Notes: generated from the sequence alone by a model not told the origin. 64,000 bases of DNA from Ryuthela nishihirai (GCA_038380435.1 JAWZYU010000019.1:34683801-34747800); one strand, 5' to 3'. Numbered from the stretch's first letter, positions 1-11,697 are shown. Program-made: numbers and translations.

Positions 1-314
1 CTGTGTTCCATAAACTTCAATAATTTTACTGCTATCTAATTACTATAAATGTATTGCATCACATACTGTACGTGTACTGTATTGCCTCTCTCTCTCTGTG
101 TGTGTGTGTGTTAGCCTATATTGTTAATACTGTAATTTTAAATTTTTAAAACATACTGTTGCAGTACAGTTACAGTTTTACAGTTTTTTGTGTATTAAAT
201 ATGGTCAACAGTATAAAAAGTTAAAGTTTTGGGGGGGGCCTGGAGATATTCGCGGTTTTTCCACATTCCGGCGGTCTGGCGCCCTTAACCCCTGCGAATT
301 TGGAGGGCCGACTG
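1..314. mobile_element. Terminal part of a pogo/Tigger-like DNA transposon
   Basis: The + strand ends in GAGGGCCGACTG followed by TA. On the other strand this reads CAGTCGGCCCTCC, the start typical of Tigger/pogo-type inverted repeats. Inside it lies a GC-rich stretch at about 232-308 (GCGGTTTTTCCACATTCC, GGCGCCCTTAACCCC) of the kind found in Tigger ends, unlike the AT-rich surroundings. The partner terminus lies outside the window and no transposase is visible. The similarity is to the family's terminal consensus as I know it, so the assignment is moderate. A TG microsatellite sits at about 91-112. Confidence 0.5.
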
Positions 315-316
315 TA

Positions 317-1645
317 TAATTAAAATAAACATCTATATAACAATTTATTTATAAACCTTTCTTATGGTTAGGAATTATTCTTCTCTGCTTCTGATTCGTA
401 CAAATTGGAATGTCTGGAATATATATATTTTAATATTGTCTTGGATTACCTTCTTAATGCAATAATAGCTCTATGCATGTAAAGACAGTTTGTCCACTTC
501 TTCTTAATAATAAACATATTTTTCTTTCTCAAGTTTCAAAACTCATACGAAGACATTCAAATCACCATTTTTTTTTCTTTATTTATTTGCATTACTTATC
601 AAGTTTTCCTCTCTAGACACAACTTTTGAATCTTAAATAAAATATTCCGTTTTTTGAAAATAAACGTTATTATGAAACTGAAAAACTATAAAACATCTAA
701 CAGATATGTATCTCGAAGAAATATTAATATTTAAGAATTTACTCAGACTAATCTTTCGATCCGATTTCCAATTCATCCTCGTTTATTTATTTTTTTTGTT
801 CCCTCTACAGATTGTTTTGAAATTCATAAATCCGAGAAATTTTCCTGCATCTCTATATCAGAACTGTTCGATATAAATGAAGCGATCAAATTGTCTTTAA
901 AATATGAAGATACCGAAGCAACCATACTTACTGATTGTTGTTCTTCTTTCTATTCAATACAAAATTGTTGACATATCAATAACTAAGTACCTTCAATTAT
1001 TTGTAAGATCTTACTCAATATTAAAACTGATCATAAAAATAATAATAATGTCTTAACAATTCAATGGCTTCCTAGTCATATTACAAAAAAAATTTAAAAT
1101 TTAATCGATTGACAAAAAATTATTAACTGAAGAAAATTTTGTTTCCTCTCCAATATTAATTAGAAAAGAAATGCTTTTGGTATCAACAAAGATTAACTAA
1201 CAGCATTAAACAGAAAAGTTCTTCTATAAAATCAAACTTCTGATACCAATATACGAACACTGTAATTTTAAAAACTTTTGATCTCAGTTCACAAGAAAAC
1301 ATTTTTATTTTAAAGCTCCTTTGGGAATTGCACTTAGCAATGAAAGATTATTCGAATAAAAGAAGTCAACTCTGAAGATTGCCCCTTCTGGGTGGAAAAA
1401 GAAAATATTCCACACATCTTATAGATTGTATTGGATAAAAATTCACAAGGAAAATTAATATTTAAAAAAAACTTAAAAATAAGAGTATTAATAATTTTGA
1501 CCATAAAAATTTTAGGTCATCCAAATACAAGTTTGAAAAAATATGTTATAAAGAAATTATAAAATATTTCAAAGAAAATAAATATATAAGTTGCTGAGTT
1601 ATCATGCATAACCTTAAACTATGTAGATCTCTGAGTGACAGTTTT
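317..1645. other. AT-rich stretch with no recognised gene
   Basis: Only short A/T runs and no open frame of useful length. I see no terminal repeats or family motif. Confidence 0.5.
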
Positions 1646-1915
1646 TTTTTTTGCACGCAATGAACTAAATGGACAGGTCACAAGGACCTCAGAGAAGGTT
1701 GAAGGAAGGGAATCCACTGAATGGCTGTTAGGAGACAGATGAAAGCTCCCGTCAAGGTCATCCAGCGTGTCAATGCCATTCCAAGCCCATCATTGTCCTC
1801 TTTCTAACCGAGGCGGGGAAGCGGATAAACCTTAACTTTGGCACAGTTGATACTCGAACCTAGGAACTGCAAATTATGAGTCTAGTGTGCTACCGAATGA
1901 GGTCCCTTTATTAGG
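1646..1915 (-). repeat. SINE family 1, old degenerate copy
   Basis: Recognisable landmarks in order are GCACGCAATGAACTAAATGG, GGAGACAGATG, CCCGTCAAGGTCATCCAGCG, then the tRNA-like part (GATACTCGAACCTAGGAACT). Relative to better copies in this window the central segment between the CCAGCGTG motif and the CCAAGCCCAT motif is deleted. High divergence marks an old insertion; no TSD could be seen. Confidence 0.7.
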
Positions 1916-3137
1916 ACCAAACCCATGTCGTGACAACATGGATGGTTCATTCACAGTTTAGTTACTTCGTAAACTTTTTGCGCAAAAATGTAACTAAAGG
2001 TAAATTAAAGATCATAGTCCAATCTACATAAATCTAAATCTTTCAGAAACATTCTTTCAGTATTTAACGAGTTATGAAAGCTGAAACAATTACAGCAAGA
2101 ATTCACATTTACAGAACTTGATCTAGAGACTTGATTCAAACAGGTTAAAGCAAAAGCTATAACAGTTTTATTAATTTTACTCAAATATATAAGCGCATTT
2201 TTAGCAGTTTATATAATGAACATTCCAGTTTCGGTTAATTTAGAGCGATTTTTGCGGAACAGTTTCCACTCTGCCGTCTTTCCATCCGTCTGCAGACCTC
2301 TAACTTTTTAGTTTTTAAAAACAAATGGAAAATTCTTTTCGGGTTGGATAGATACAAATGAAATATTAGGATTCGCATTTTCCGTATCTCCCAACAGTTT
2401 TAATTTCCGCTGTTAGAGAGCGTTAAAGTTCGAAATGCAGATATTTAAACGACTAATAATGAGTAAACTATCTATTCATACTCAAAATTTTCAATTTGGG
2501 TAATACAATGTGATGGTCAAAAGGTTCGCATTTACAACATTAATTTGGCCCTTTACCTCCAGGATTGATGAATGGGAAAACGCAACTATTTTTTAATTTG
2601 TGAGCTAAATTCTTATGAGGTATCAGTTTTTTTTAAATATTCTAGCTTGAATTGATATTAATAATGAATTGATATTATTAATGTTAATAGCGTATTAAAT
2701 TGACAGGCTCCTGTTAGACCTCTGTGGCAAGCAGCTGCTTGAAGGATTTTTTTTAAGTATGCTAATGAAATATTAGTATTCAAATTTTCTTAATCATCTA
2801 TTGTTAGTTTGGATTCCCACCATTTCAGGGTGCTAAATTTTAAAAACGACAAACTACTTTCTCTTTGAAAACGATAATCCCATATTTGCCAGAGGCAATA
2901 TGTTAGTCTTCTTGTTTGTTAAAGAAAATGATTTAAGTTCGGAAGTTAATCACGATAAATCAAGTGAAATTCATCTGAAAGCATAGACATGAGAATCAGA
3001 AAATATTCAATGACAAGCGGATGAATAACGTTGGATATGACATTGGATAACTTTTTTTCACGGACTGGATATGATTAACAACATTTTTAACTTTTTGAAA
3101 CTGTCCTAAGCCTAAAAGGAGATCAAAGACTAAAACT
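1916..3137. other. AT-rich stretch; no gene apart from a SINE 2 fragment
   Basis: No coding frame or family motif seen except the 65-bp SINE family 2 tail fragment listed separately at 2692-2756. Confidence 0.5.
2692..2756 (+). repeat. SINE family 2, 3' fragment
   Basis: Carries the family's conserved 3' block: TTGACAGGCTCCTGTTAGAC, CTCTGTGGCAAGCAGCTGCT and a T-rich tail. The tRNA-like head is absent, so this is a 5'-truncated copy. Confidence 0.7.
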
Positions 3138-3150
3138 CCTCTTTCCATAA

Positions 3151-3929
3151 GTTTGGGGGTTGGCTCAGTCGATAGAGGGCTAGGCTCGTAATCTACAGTT
3201 TTAAGATTCGAATCCCAACTGTGCTAGAGTTTGGATTTATTTCCGCGTTCCCTACTCTGCCCTCGGGAGAAAGCGAAATCGATGGGTTTAGAAAGGACGC
3301 GGTCCGCCGGATAGGTCGTTAAGCTGTGCCCCCTCAAGTGCAACGTTCAGTTGTTTTACTTCTGAGCTACACTTTTTTGCTTACAATTGGCTAAATGGTC
3401 ATGTCACAAGGACCCCGAGGTCTCGAAAAGGTTGGGATGAGGAGACCCACTGGACAGCTGTTAGAAGAGAGTATGTAGGAGATCGGAAGGAAATTAGTAG
3501 CCTCCTGTCAAGGCCAGCCAGTATGTTCTTTAACATGTACAGGGTATGGCTCTCGCACACGGAGCCACGGCTTAACGTCCCTTCTGACGGATGGTGGCCT
3601 TTCCAAGCCCATCGCTGTCGCCTACTAGTGAGGGCAGGGAATTTTGCAGAGATAAATCTCAAAGCTGGCCCAAGTGGGAATCGAATCTGGGAACTACCAA
3701 TTACGAGTTTGGCACGCTACCGACTGAACCACTACCGCCACCCTCATGTGCAAAAGAGCCATACCTTGTGCACATTCTGGATGGCCTTGACAAGATGCTA
3801 CTGTCTGTTTTATATGACTCTCCAGCGGGTCACCTTCCCCAATCTTCTTTCAATCCGGAGTCGCTGTGACCTGACCATTTGCGCCATTGTGGGCAAAAAT
3901 AATCGCTTAAAACTATAACAACCCCAAAC
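3151..3929 (+). repeat. SINE family 1, plus-strand copy split by a second SINE
   Basis: The tRNA-like head (GGCTCAGTCGATAG, then TTCGAATCC) starts near 3160 and the body runs to 3343. It resumes at 3754 after the inserted minus-strand SINE and ends in ACTATAACAACCCC. The whole is flanked by CCTCTTTCCATAA (3138-3150) and CCTCTTTCCGTAA (3930-3942), a 13-bp target-site duplication with one difference. The copy is diverged, so this is the older of the two insertions. Confidence 0.8.
3344..3740 (-). repeat. SINE family 1 nested inside another SINE 1 copy
   Basis: A nearly full-length minus-strand copy, from the tail side (GTTGTTTTACTTCTGAGC) to the tRNA-like head (CGCTACCGACTGAACCACTA on the right). 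It is bounded by CCCTCAAGTGCAA (3331-3343) and CCCTCATGTGCAA (3741-3753). The plus-strand SINE sequence continues across these duplications once the insert is removed. Confidence 0.85.
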
Positions 3930-4242
3930 CCTCTTTCCGTAATTCGCTGCACACTTTGCATTAGATCGTAAGAATAGTGACGAATTTGAGGGGAAAGTTT
4001 CGAGGGTTCAACACCCCCCTCCCCTTATTCAAAAGTTTCAAACTTTTTTTATTCAAACGTTTCAAAAGTTATTCTGCATTTTTATGCTTTTGAAGCATTT
4101 AGCTTTGATGCAAAATATACCACTGCTTTTTATTTACTCCTTAGTTGTCCTTTTTTTAATATTTACGTACTGATTATATATATTTTAATTTTTTGTACAA
4201 AATCAACCCTCCCGCCACCAAAAATATATATACATATATTGC

Positions 4243-4625
4243 TTGCGATGAATTTCCCTCCGATCCCCTACATTCTGTATGATCAATTTCCCTCTGATCC
4301 TCTACGTTCCGTACGGAGAATTTCCTCCAATCCCATACATTCCGTACGATTAATTTCTTTTCAATCCCCTACATTCTATACGGTGAATTTCTCTCCAATT
4401 CCCTACATTCCGTATGATGAATTTCCCCCCAATTCCCTACATTCCATACGGTGAATTTCCCACCGATCTCCTACATAATGGACGGTTAATTTCTCTCCAA
4501 TCCCATATATTCCATACTGTGAATTTCCCTCCAATCTCCTACATTCCGTATGATGAACTTCCCTCCAATCCCCTACATTCCATACGATGAATTTTCCTTC
4601 CGATCCTCTACATTCCGTAAAATGA
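4243..4625 (+). repeat. 34-bp minisatellite, about 11 copies
   Basis: Tandem units of about 34 bp with the core GAATTTCCCTCCGATCCCCT ACATTCCGTACGAT, with 10-20% differences between neighbours. The open frame across it is a by-product of the repeat; I do not call a gene. Confidence 0.85.
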
Positions 4626-5818
4626 AGTGCGTCAGCTTCTGAGTAGTTGGAACAAAATTATTTACTTTGACAAGAGGACTTTTATAGGTTTTCAAGGTTC
4701 ATGTTTACAGGAGTGGATCTAAGAAAAATGCTCTGGGAGTGAATTTATATTATTAAATGTTTTATAAGAGTCTTATTAAATTAGGTCTCAATTTCAAAAA
4801 TTATATCTTTGAAATGAATAGCTGTGACTAAGAAACAAAGGTCATTCCATTCGAGTATAAGGCAATTTTTCTACAATGTATAATAGTTTCATGTTGCATG
4901 AGAAACCAGGATCAAGCTTAACAGAACTTCTTATTTTATCTCCGTCCTTTGTGTACGGAAGTAACTTCTTCTCTTTAAAAATATATATATGAAAAACAAA
5001 GCTACTGCATTCACAACAGTATTCGCTAATGGCGTCTTTTTAATGAAACGTGACTCTTTTGTGTTCATAGTTCAAGAAAAAAGTTGTTATTGATAATTTT
5101 ACCAACTTAGAAAATTGAGTTACTGCGGAAAGGACAATTTTCCGTTTTTCGCATCATAAGTGATTTCCACTTGGGTAAGTGTCTTATCCCTGCTACATTT
5201 AGATTCTTGCAGGCCTGGAGCACAAAAGAAATCGGACCCTCTGGCTAATTACATTTGAAGGACATACAGGCAGTTCTCGTGCATAGTGGCCCTAGGGGAT
5301 ATTACTGCACTGGCAAATTGTCTACCACAAGGCTCTAAGATTAACGAAAAAAATTCAAAATGTCTTAGTAAAATATCCAAAAACATAGCGTAAATTAAAA
5401 AAAAAGAGAGAGAGATTTAGCAAATAAGGGCCATATATCAGACTGAAATCTTTGATAAACATTGGTTAATCATCCTTGAATATAGACATGGGCTACATTA
5501 TTTAAAATGTAGCATATATTTCCCGAAACTAAATTTCAACAAAGGTTTCATGATGATAGCATTTTAAAAAACGGAATGTCGATCGCTAATAATGCCTTCT
5601 GAGAATGTTCCTCCTTCGTGACGAAAGTAATCATTAAGATCCATAACGTCTCTCTTTTTAAAAAAAAAAAAGCTATCTAAGGTCTTCATCTTGAAGTTCC
5701 AAACCATAAATTTCAGAGGTTTTTATGTTTTTGGTTCAAACAATGCATCTGGAGCGTTTCAGTGGTTTTCAAGACAATTGCTTCGAGTATCATAGAAACA
5801 AATTTGCCTTCATCACAA
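4626..5818. other. No recognised gene
   Basis: AT-rich, with a few A-runs and one AG-rich run near 5400-5418. No terminal repeats or coding motifs noticed. Confidence 0.5.
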
Positions 5819-5828
5819 AAAAAGGTTT

Positions 5829-6205
5829 AGGTTATTTTACCTCTGAGCGGCACTTTTTTTGCATACAACGGACTAAATGACCGGCTCATAAGGACCCCGA
5901 TGGCTCAGAGAAGATTGTGAGAAGAGGAACCACTGAGCAACTGTTAGAAGACAGACGGTAACCTCCCTTCAAAGCCATCCAGCGAGTTCTTTAACATGAA
6001 CAGTGTATGGCTCTCCCGAACACGATGCCACGGCTTTACATCCCATCCGATGGACGACGGCCTTTCCAAGTTCATCAGTGTCACCTACTGACCGATTGAA
6101 GGGCGGGGGGGTTTGCGGAGATAAATCTCAGCGCTGGCCTAGGTGAGAGTCAAACCTTGTAACTGCAGATTACAAACCGGGCTGAGCCAATCCTGTCCCC
6201 ACACC
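5829..6205 (-). repeat. SINE family 1 copy
   Basis: Starts with GGTTATTTTACCTCTGAGCG and ends in the tRNA-like head remnant (GGGCTGAGCCAATCCTGTCC). Flanked by AAAAAGGTTT at 5819-5828 and 6206-6215, a 10-bp TSD. Moderately diverged. Confidence 0.8.
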
Positions 6206-6247
6206 AAAAAGGTTTCCCCAATTATTCCTTTATGAAATGTGTTCCTT

Positions 6248-6440
6248 ACACCATTGTTTTTCAATCTTAATGAACTATGAAGAAGGAATCTTTATTCTGT
6301 TTCACGAAGAGCATAAAATGCAGTTTGCAAAAGAAAACCCTACTTCCTAGGTTCATCCAGCTTGGAATATTATTAATCCCTATGTTTATTATAAAACAAA
6401 AAAAATTATTTTCTATCGACAATTCTCACAAATCAATGAC
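6248..6440 (+). repeat. Dispersed duplication, copy 1
   Basis: About 190 bp beginning CCATTGTTTTTCAATCTTAA that recurs at 7846-8000 with roughly 85-90% identity by eye (shared runs TTTATTCTGTTTCACGAAGA and GCAGTTTGCAAAAGAAAACC). The two copies lie 1.6 kb apart, the second inside the purine-rich satellite. Neither gives a convincing protein. Confidence 0.7.
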
Positions 6441-7329
6441 CTATAAAGCGGCTTTTGATTTGTAAGAATCATTCAATTGTATCAGAACTGCGCAATGTCA
6501 TATCATTCCATTTATATCAAATGAGATCTTCCTTCATTGATGATTCCATTTGTATCAGATGATACAAATGATATCATGGAACCCTTTACTGCTAATGCTA
6601 CGCCATTGATATACATATGTTTGTATTTTTGCCGTGGGCAAATTACGAAATGCCTATATTATGCTTGCGTAGCTCCGGCCCATTCGATCTCTTATGGTGT
6701 GATCCATTTGTTGGTATCTATATTGTAAATCTATTCTTAAAATCTCGGTTTTGATGCATGGCTACTAATATTCGAAATTTCTTACAGCAAAAGAATTCAC
6801 TTCAATTTTACTGAAGGAGAATGATGATTCAGAGGAATCAACAGGAACACGGGAAACTAAAAATATATTAATATTTTTCCCAAAAGAATGCAACCAATAT
6901 CAGTATATATGTGTAGAAAATATGGTCACAAGTGAACAAAGCATGATCACAGCATCAAAATCAACAGGTCTTTATTTCCTAAGAAAGTTAAAGCATTACA
7001 GTGTTGTCAGCAAAAGAGGACTTACTGAAAAAGCACGTTGAAATAGGGCTCGGTAGTATTGTAGTGGTATGATGGAAGCGATTTCGACAACGGCAAAACA
7101 ACCATTTCCAAGAATGGACGAAAAACAATGATCCGATGGTTAAAAAAAAAGGCTTTCTGATGGGGGAAAAAAGCTATCTATCTCTGATACAAATCTTTAG
7201 AAAGGACACTAAAAAGTAACAGCTGGTGAGCTGCATGAAAAGCATATTCTTCTCAATATCTTCTACCAAACTCCGCTATTATCAAATGTTGGTAATCTCT
7301 AAATGTTGCAAAAAAACATATCGCAATCA
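6441..7329. other. No recognised gene
   Basis: AT-rich sequence between the 6.25-kb duplication and the satellite. Contains a local inverted motif around ATCAGATGATACAAATGATA and nothing else I can name. Confidence 0.4.
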
Positions 7330-7845
7330 TTTTAGAAGCATAATGATTCCGAAGAATCGACGGAAAAGCATGATGATACAGATCAATAGGCTTAGAAAAG
7401 AATGGTGATTCAGAAGAATCGAATGTAGGAGCATTGTGATCAAAAGGATTCGAGTGAAGGAGAATGGTGATTCAGAAGAATCGAATGGAGGAGAATTGTG
7501 ATCGAAAGGATTCGAGTGAAGGAGAATGGTGATTCAGAAGAATCAACTGAAGAGGAATGACAATTCAGAAGAATCGAGTGGAGAAACATGATGATTCAAA
7601 GGAATTGACTAGAGGAGAATATTGACTCAGAATAATCAACTGAAAAGGAATGATGATTCAGAAAAATCGAATGGAGAAGCATGATTATTCAAAAGAATAT
7701 ACTGGATGAGAATGATGATTCGGAATAATCAGCCGATGATTCAGAAAAATCGAATGGGGGAAGCATGATGATTCAGAATAATCAACTGCGGGAGAATGGC
7801 GATTCAGAAGAATCGAATAAAGAAGCATGATGATATCTTCAATCA

Positions 7846-8030
7846 ATTCCATTGTTTTTCAATCTTAATGAACTATGAAGAAAGTGTCTTTATTCTGTTT
7901 CACGAAGAGCCTAAAATGCAGTTTGCAAAAGAAAACCCTCACCTTCTTTTCACAAATAAAAATTATTATCAATCGGTAATTCTCGTAAATCATAACTTGA
8001 ATAGATCGAATAGAGAAGAATCACTATTCG
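7846..8030 (+). repeat. Dispersed duplication, copy 2
   Basis: Second copy of the 6248-6440 segment, sitting within the satellite. Shared landmarks are CAATCTTAATGAACTATGAA and TAAAATGCAGTTTGCAAAAG. A short ATC microsatellite follows at about 8051-8070. Confidence 0.7.
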
Positions 8031-8132
8031 ATTCTAAAACATACATTCTTATCATCATCATCATCATCATACATCATAATCATACACTAATCAATTAAAG
8101 AACCGAATATAGAAACATCATGATTCAAAGAA

Positions 8133-8505
8133 ATTGACTGGAGGAGAATGGTGATTCAAAAGAAGCAACTGAAGATGAATGATTCGGGAGAATCTAATGC
8201 AGAAAAGGTCAAAGAAATTGACTGGAGGAGAATGATGATTCAGAAGAATCAACTGAAGATGAATGATTCGGGAGAATCTAATGCAGAAAAGGTCAAAGAA
8301 TTTGACTGGAGGAGAATGATGATTCAGAAGAATCAACTGAAGATGAATGATTCGGGAGAATCTAATGCAGAAAAGGTCAAAGAAATTGACTGGAGGAGAA
8401 TGATGATTCAGAAGAATCAACTGAAGATGAATGATTCGGAAGAATCTAATGCAGAAAAGGTCAAAGAATTTGACTGGAGGAGAATGATGATTCAGAAGAA
8501 TCAAC
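8133..8505 (+). repeat. 84-bp higher-order tandem array
   Basis: The GACTGGAGGAGAAT motif recurs with its A at 8137, 8221, 8305, 8389 and 8473, an exact 84-bp spacing. Units alternate between small variants (AAATTGACTGG and AATTTGACTGG), hinting at a 168-bp dimer. Because 84 is divisible by 3, both strands stay open across the array (134 aa on plus, 128 aa on minus). I read these frames as a period artefact, not proteins. Confidence 0.9.
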
Positions 8506-9413
8506 TGAAGAGGACGGATGATTCAGAAGAATCGAATGGAGGAGGAGAATGATAATTCAGAATAATCAACTGCAGGAGAATACTGATTCAGAAGAATCGA
8601 ATAGAGAAGCATGATGATTAAAAGGAAGCTACTGTAGGAGAATGATAATTCATAAGAAGGATGAAGAGGAATGATGAAATCAGAGGGATCTAAAGGAGAA
8701 ACATGATGTTTCAGAAGGATCGAATGGAGAAGCATGATGATTCAAAGGAATAGATTGAAAAAGAATTATGATTCAGAAGAATCGACTGAAGGAGAATTAT
8801 GTTTCAGAAGAATCCAATGAATGAATTGGATGATTCACAAAAATTGCCAGTAAGAGCATAAAAAAGAAGCAGAATCGCATAGAGAAGCATAATGATTCGA
8901 AAAAATATCAAATGCAGAAGAATCACTATTCAGAAAGTTCGAATAGAGAAGTATGATGGTTCAGAAAAATCGAATGAAGAAGCATGATGATTTGGAAGAA
9001 AGGAATGGCAAAAACACTGCAATTAACAGAAATCTAATCGAGCAGCATGGAGATCACAAGAATGTGATGGAGAAACATGATGATTCTAAAGGATCGAATG
9101 GAGAAGAATGATGATTCGAAAGAATTTAATTAAGAAGCATGGTCATGCGAAAGAATCGAAATAGGGGAGCATGACGGTCAAAAGAATCGAATGGGGAAAC
9201 GTGGTGATTCTAAAGAATCGAATGGAAAAGAATCATGATTTAGAAGAATCGACTGAAGGAGCATAAAGATGCGAAAGAATCGACTAGAAATTGATGATGA
9301 TTCGAAAGAATACACTGAAGATTCATTCGAATCATCATCAATTTCTAGAAGATTTTTTCTAGAAGTAATTATTTTTTGAGAGAGTGCATAGGTGTTAAAA
9401 TCGGTTATAAATA

Positions 9414-9795
9414 CAGGGGTTTATCAAAATAATGGAAACACCGACGGCGACTAGAGTACACGCAATGCGCCGTATGCATAACACAGGGATGACGTCACCC
9501 GCGATGTGAGGTAAATAAATGGGAGAAGTACGATGTCAACTATCATGTTGCAGTGCCACAGGCGCAGGTGAAACAGCTGTTGTGGTGTAATTGCCGACAA
9601 TGTCAGATCTCAATGACCTCCGAAAAGGTACGATCATTGGTGCGCGTCTTGCAGGAGCTTCAGTAACCAGAAAGGCTGAAATAGTAGATGTAACACGAGA
9701 GAACTGCAACGAAGAATATGAAATCATGTCTGGCAGACAACCTTGGACATGCAAACTGAAAAGACGAATGGGAATCGGCGAATTCCGGCATAACA
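9414..9795 (+). pseudogene. 5' fragment of a Tc1-like transposon
   Basis: Begins after a TA with CAGGGGTTTATC and AAAATAATGGAAACACC, a Tc1-like terminal repeat. An open frame from 9591 to 9806 encodes residues such as MSDLNDLRKGTIIGARLAGA, matching the N-terminal helix-turn-helix (paired-like DNA-binding) part of Tc1 transposases. The rest of the HTH region is degenerate, and at about 9795 the sequence passes directly into minus-strand LINE. The catalytic domain is absent, so this is a dead fragment. The junction could be a deletion joining a Tc1 element to the LINE. Confidence 0.7.
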
Positions 9796-9796
9796 T

Positions 9797-10435
9797 TTCC
9801 CACTAGGGATTAAAAATGCAGTCCCAAGTGGGATGGTCTAACAGGTATCGCAATTTCATTGCATATTGCAGTGCTGATGGCGAACAAATAAAGATGGTTC
9901 GTCGGTCTCAACATGAGCGGCAGTGAATGTTGTGGAGTGGAAGTATGTACTGACACCGGTGTACAACAGGGAAAGCGATGGATCCAGGAGCTACTTGCCC
10001 AGGACCCCACCCCTCCAGTTAGTGTCAGCACTGCTGCAGAGTGGACTGTGTCCATTGAAGTCCCCCATAATGAGGAAGGGGGACGGCAGCTGCGAGACGA
10101 GGTCATTATGGTTATCCCAGAAAATGACTCTTCCGGGTGGTAGGTAGACAGAACAGTCAACAAAAACCTCACAAAAAGGCGGATGTCAATTGCCTCTAAG
10201 CTGATGGTGAGGGGTACGATCTGGAATGGAAAATGGTAGTTCACAAGGATGGTGACACCCCCACGAGCTGGACCATCTCTATCCCGGTCATGGCAAACGA
10301 GAGAGAAATGCAAGAGAGTGGGATCGTTGGCTGTCGCAAGTATGTCTCCTGCAGGCACACCAGATCACTCGTGTGCCCTCAGGAGGACCTGGATGCCATC
10401 AATATTCCTCTGGAATCCACGACAATTCCATTGTA
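9797..10435 (-). pseudogene. LINE ORF2 remnant (endonuclease fused to end of RT)
   Basis: The minus strand encodes an APE-type endonuclease start (GPARGGVTILVN) and, near 10060, the motif LIMGDFNGHS with the conserved Asp and Asn of the GDFN box. After an internal deletion near 9913 the frame runs into LRPTNHLYLFA, which corresponds to the RT C-terminal region of copy 2. The longest open stretch is 9810-10358. The GDFN box intact here is damaged in copy 2. Confidence 0.75.
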
Positions 10436-10469
10436 AAAGTGTATCTATCTCAGGTCTTTGGAGCTTGGA

Positions 10470-11697
10470 TGGATGATTTACGGTTATTTTAACTGTCGCC
10501 AACGATGGTTTCGGAAAAATGGGCCAGTCTGTGTCCATGTCCTCGGAGTCATAGACATAGTTCAGAGACCACCGAACAAGGAAGGGTTAAAAGTTTTATT
10601 TCAACCCTGGTGAGGGCCCCTTGAATTTTGAAAGTCTGGCTGTCTGGTCGAGAGAGAGGGAGCCTTCCAGAGGTGGAAGCGGAAAGCACAGACACAGGAA
10701 TAGAAACTGGAGTTGATGTCCATATCGACACCGACTTCAGCTTCGCCTGGGTCAAGAGGTACTTGGCAGCAGGTGAAAAATATTCAACAGGTGGAATATT
10801 GATATCTGTCTGCACCACAATGGAAGCCATCTTAACGACGGGTTTCCGGTGACCGCATTGGCATAGGAAACTTTGCCAGGTGGTGCAGGAGGTACAGCCA
10901 TCTTTCTCGTTTCTGCATAGGAAATGTTGTTGAGGGTCTTTAGATGCTGTACCTCTTTCTCCTCCAACCACTTTGGACAGTCACAAGGGCAGGCTGGATG
11001 TTCGCCACTGCAGTTTTCGTAGTATGTCTTTTCTGCTGTGCAGTCAGGTTCGAGATGATCCTCACTGCCACAACAAACGCAGGTGGGCTTCCACCGGCAT
11101 GCTGTGTGGGCATGACCAAACCTCTGGCATTGAAACAATGCAGAGGGTTTAAGATATATGGCCATACTCGCAGTGTAAGTATCCTGCCTTGATGGAAGTA
11201 GGCAGGTGTGGCGTATTAAATGTAATTATTAGTACCCTGGTGGGTACTAACTTTCCATCACGAAGTTGCGAAACCCAGTGGACTGCTGTCACTCCTTGGG
11301 ATTAAAAATTTCCTCCTCAGAAACTTTCAGGAGGCCCCAGTCGGAGATCACGTCCCGGGAGGAAATAAGCATCTTGTGTGGAGTGACTGTAACTGCCACT
11401 CCACCAATCGCTTTTACCTTCAAGAGAAGCTCCGAATGTTTGGAGCATGCAGTTTCCACCTGCAAGTCACCAGATCTTAGGTACTTGATTTTAGGTTCTC
11501 CTGCAAGACCTTTTTAACCCTTGATAATAAAAAAGGGGGGACATTTCCCCAAGAACCTGATCACCCATAGAGTGGATGACCAGGAACCTTGGAGACAGAG
11601 ACACACACGAAGACGATGGCAAAAACAAAGAAGATAGGGGTTCACGGCGAGCCCTCTTGGCGGCATTGGCTGATGAATTATGAGTTGTAGAACTCAT
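10470..11697 (-). pseudogene. LINE ORF1 (gag-like nucleic-acid-binding protein), frameshifted
   Basis: Begins with an ATG at 11697 (MSSTTHNSSANAAKRARREP) and is broken by frameshifts after about 65 residues. A second open piece at 10752-11165 carries the zinc-knuckle region: FQCQRFGHAHTAC lacks the first Cys (Leu in its place), and the next knuckle, C29-C32-H37-C42, is complete. A further Cys/His cluster and PKWLEEKE follow, as in ORF1 proteins of jockey/X-element-type LINEs. The family role is binding the LINE RNA. This copy cannot make the full protein. Confidence 0.75.

Larger units (their letters stand above)
7330..9335 (+). repeat. Purine-rich satellite built on a GAATGATGATTCAGAAGAAT core
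   Basis: About 2 kb of degenerate tandem units of roughly 36-45 bp, each with GATGATTCAGAAGAATCGA plus a purine-rich link (ATGGAGAAGCAT, CTGGAGGAGA). The GATTC/GAATC pairs give each unit a small inverted repeat (GATTCnnnnGAATC). One segment (8133-8505) has been homogenised into an 84-bp higher-order unit, and 7846-8030 is interrupted by the dispersed duplication also found at 6248. Confidence 0.85.

Noticed and set aside
4239..4454. 71-aa frame rich in PYILYDQFP
   Set aside because: Translation of the 34-bp minisatellite.
8118..8552. Overlapping 128-aa and 134-aa open frames on opposite strands
   Set aside because: Both follow from an 84-bp tandem repeat whose length is a multiple of three; no domain and no start context.
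9489..9500. GATGACGTCACC as a regulatory CRE site
   Set aside because: A related GACGTCACCC phrase occurs at 19220 and this one lies in the Tc1 fragment, so it is more likely transposon sequence.
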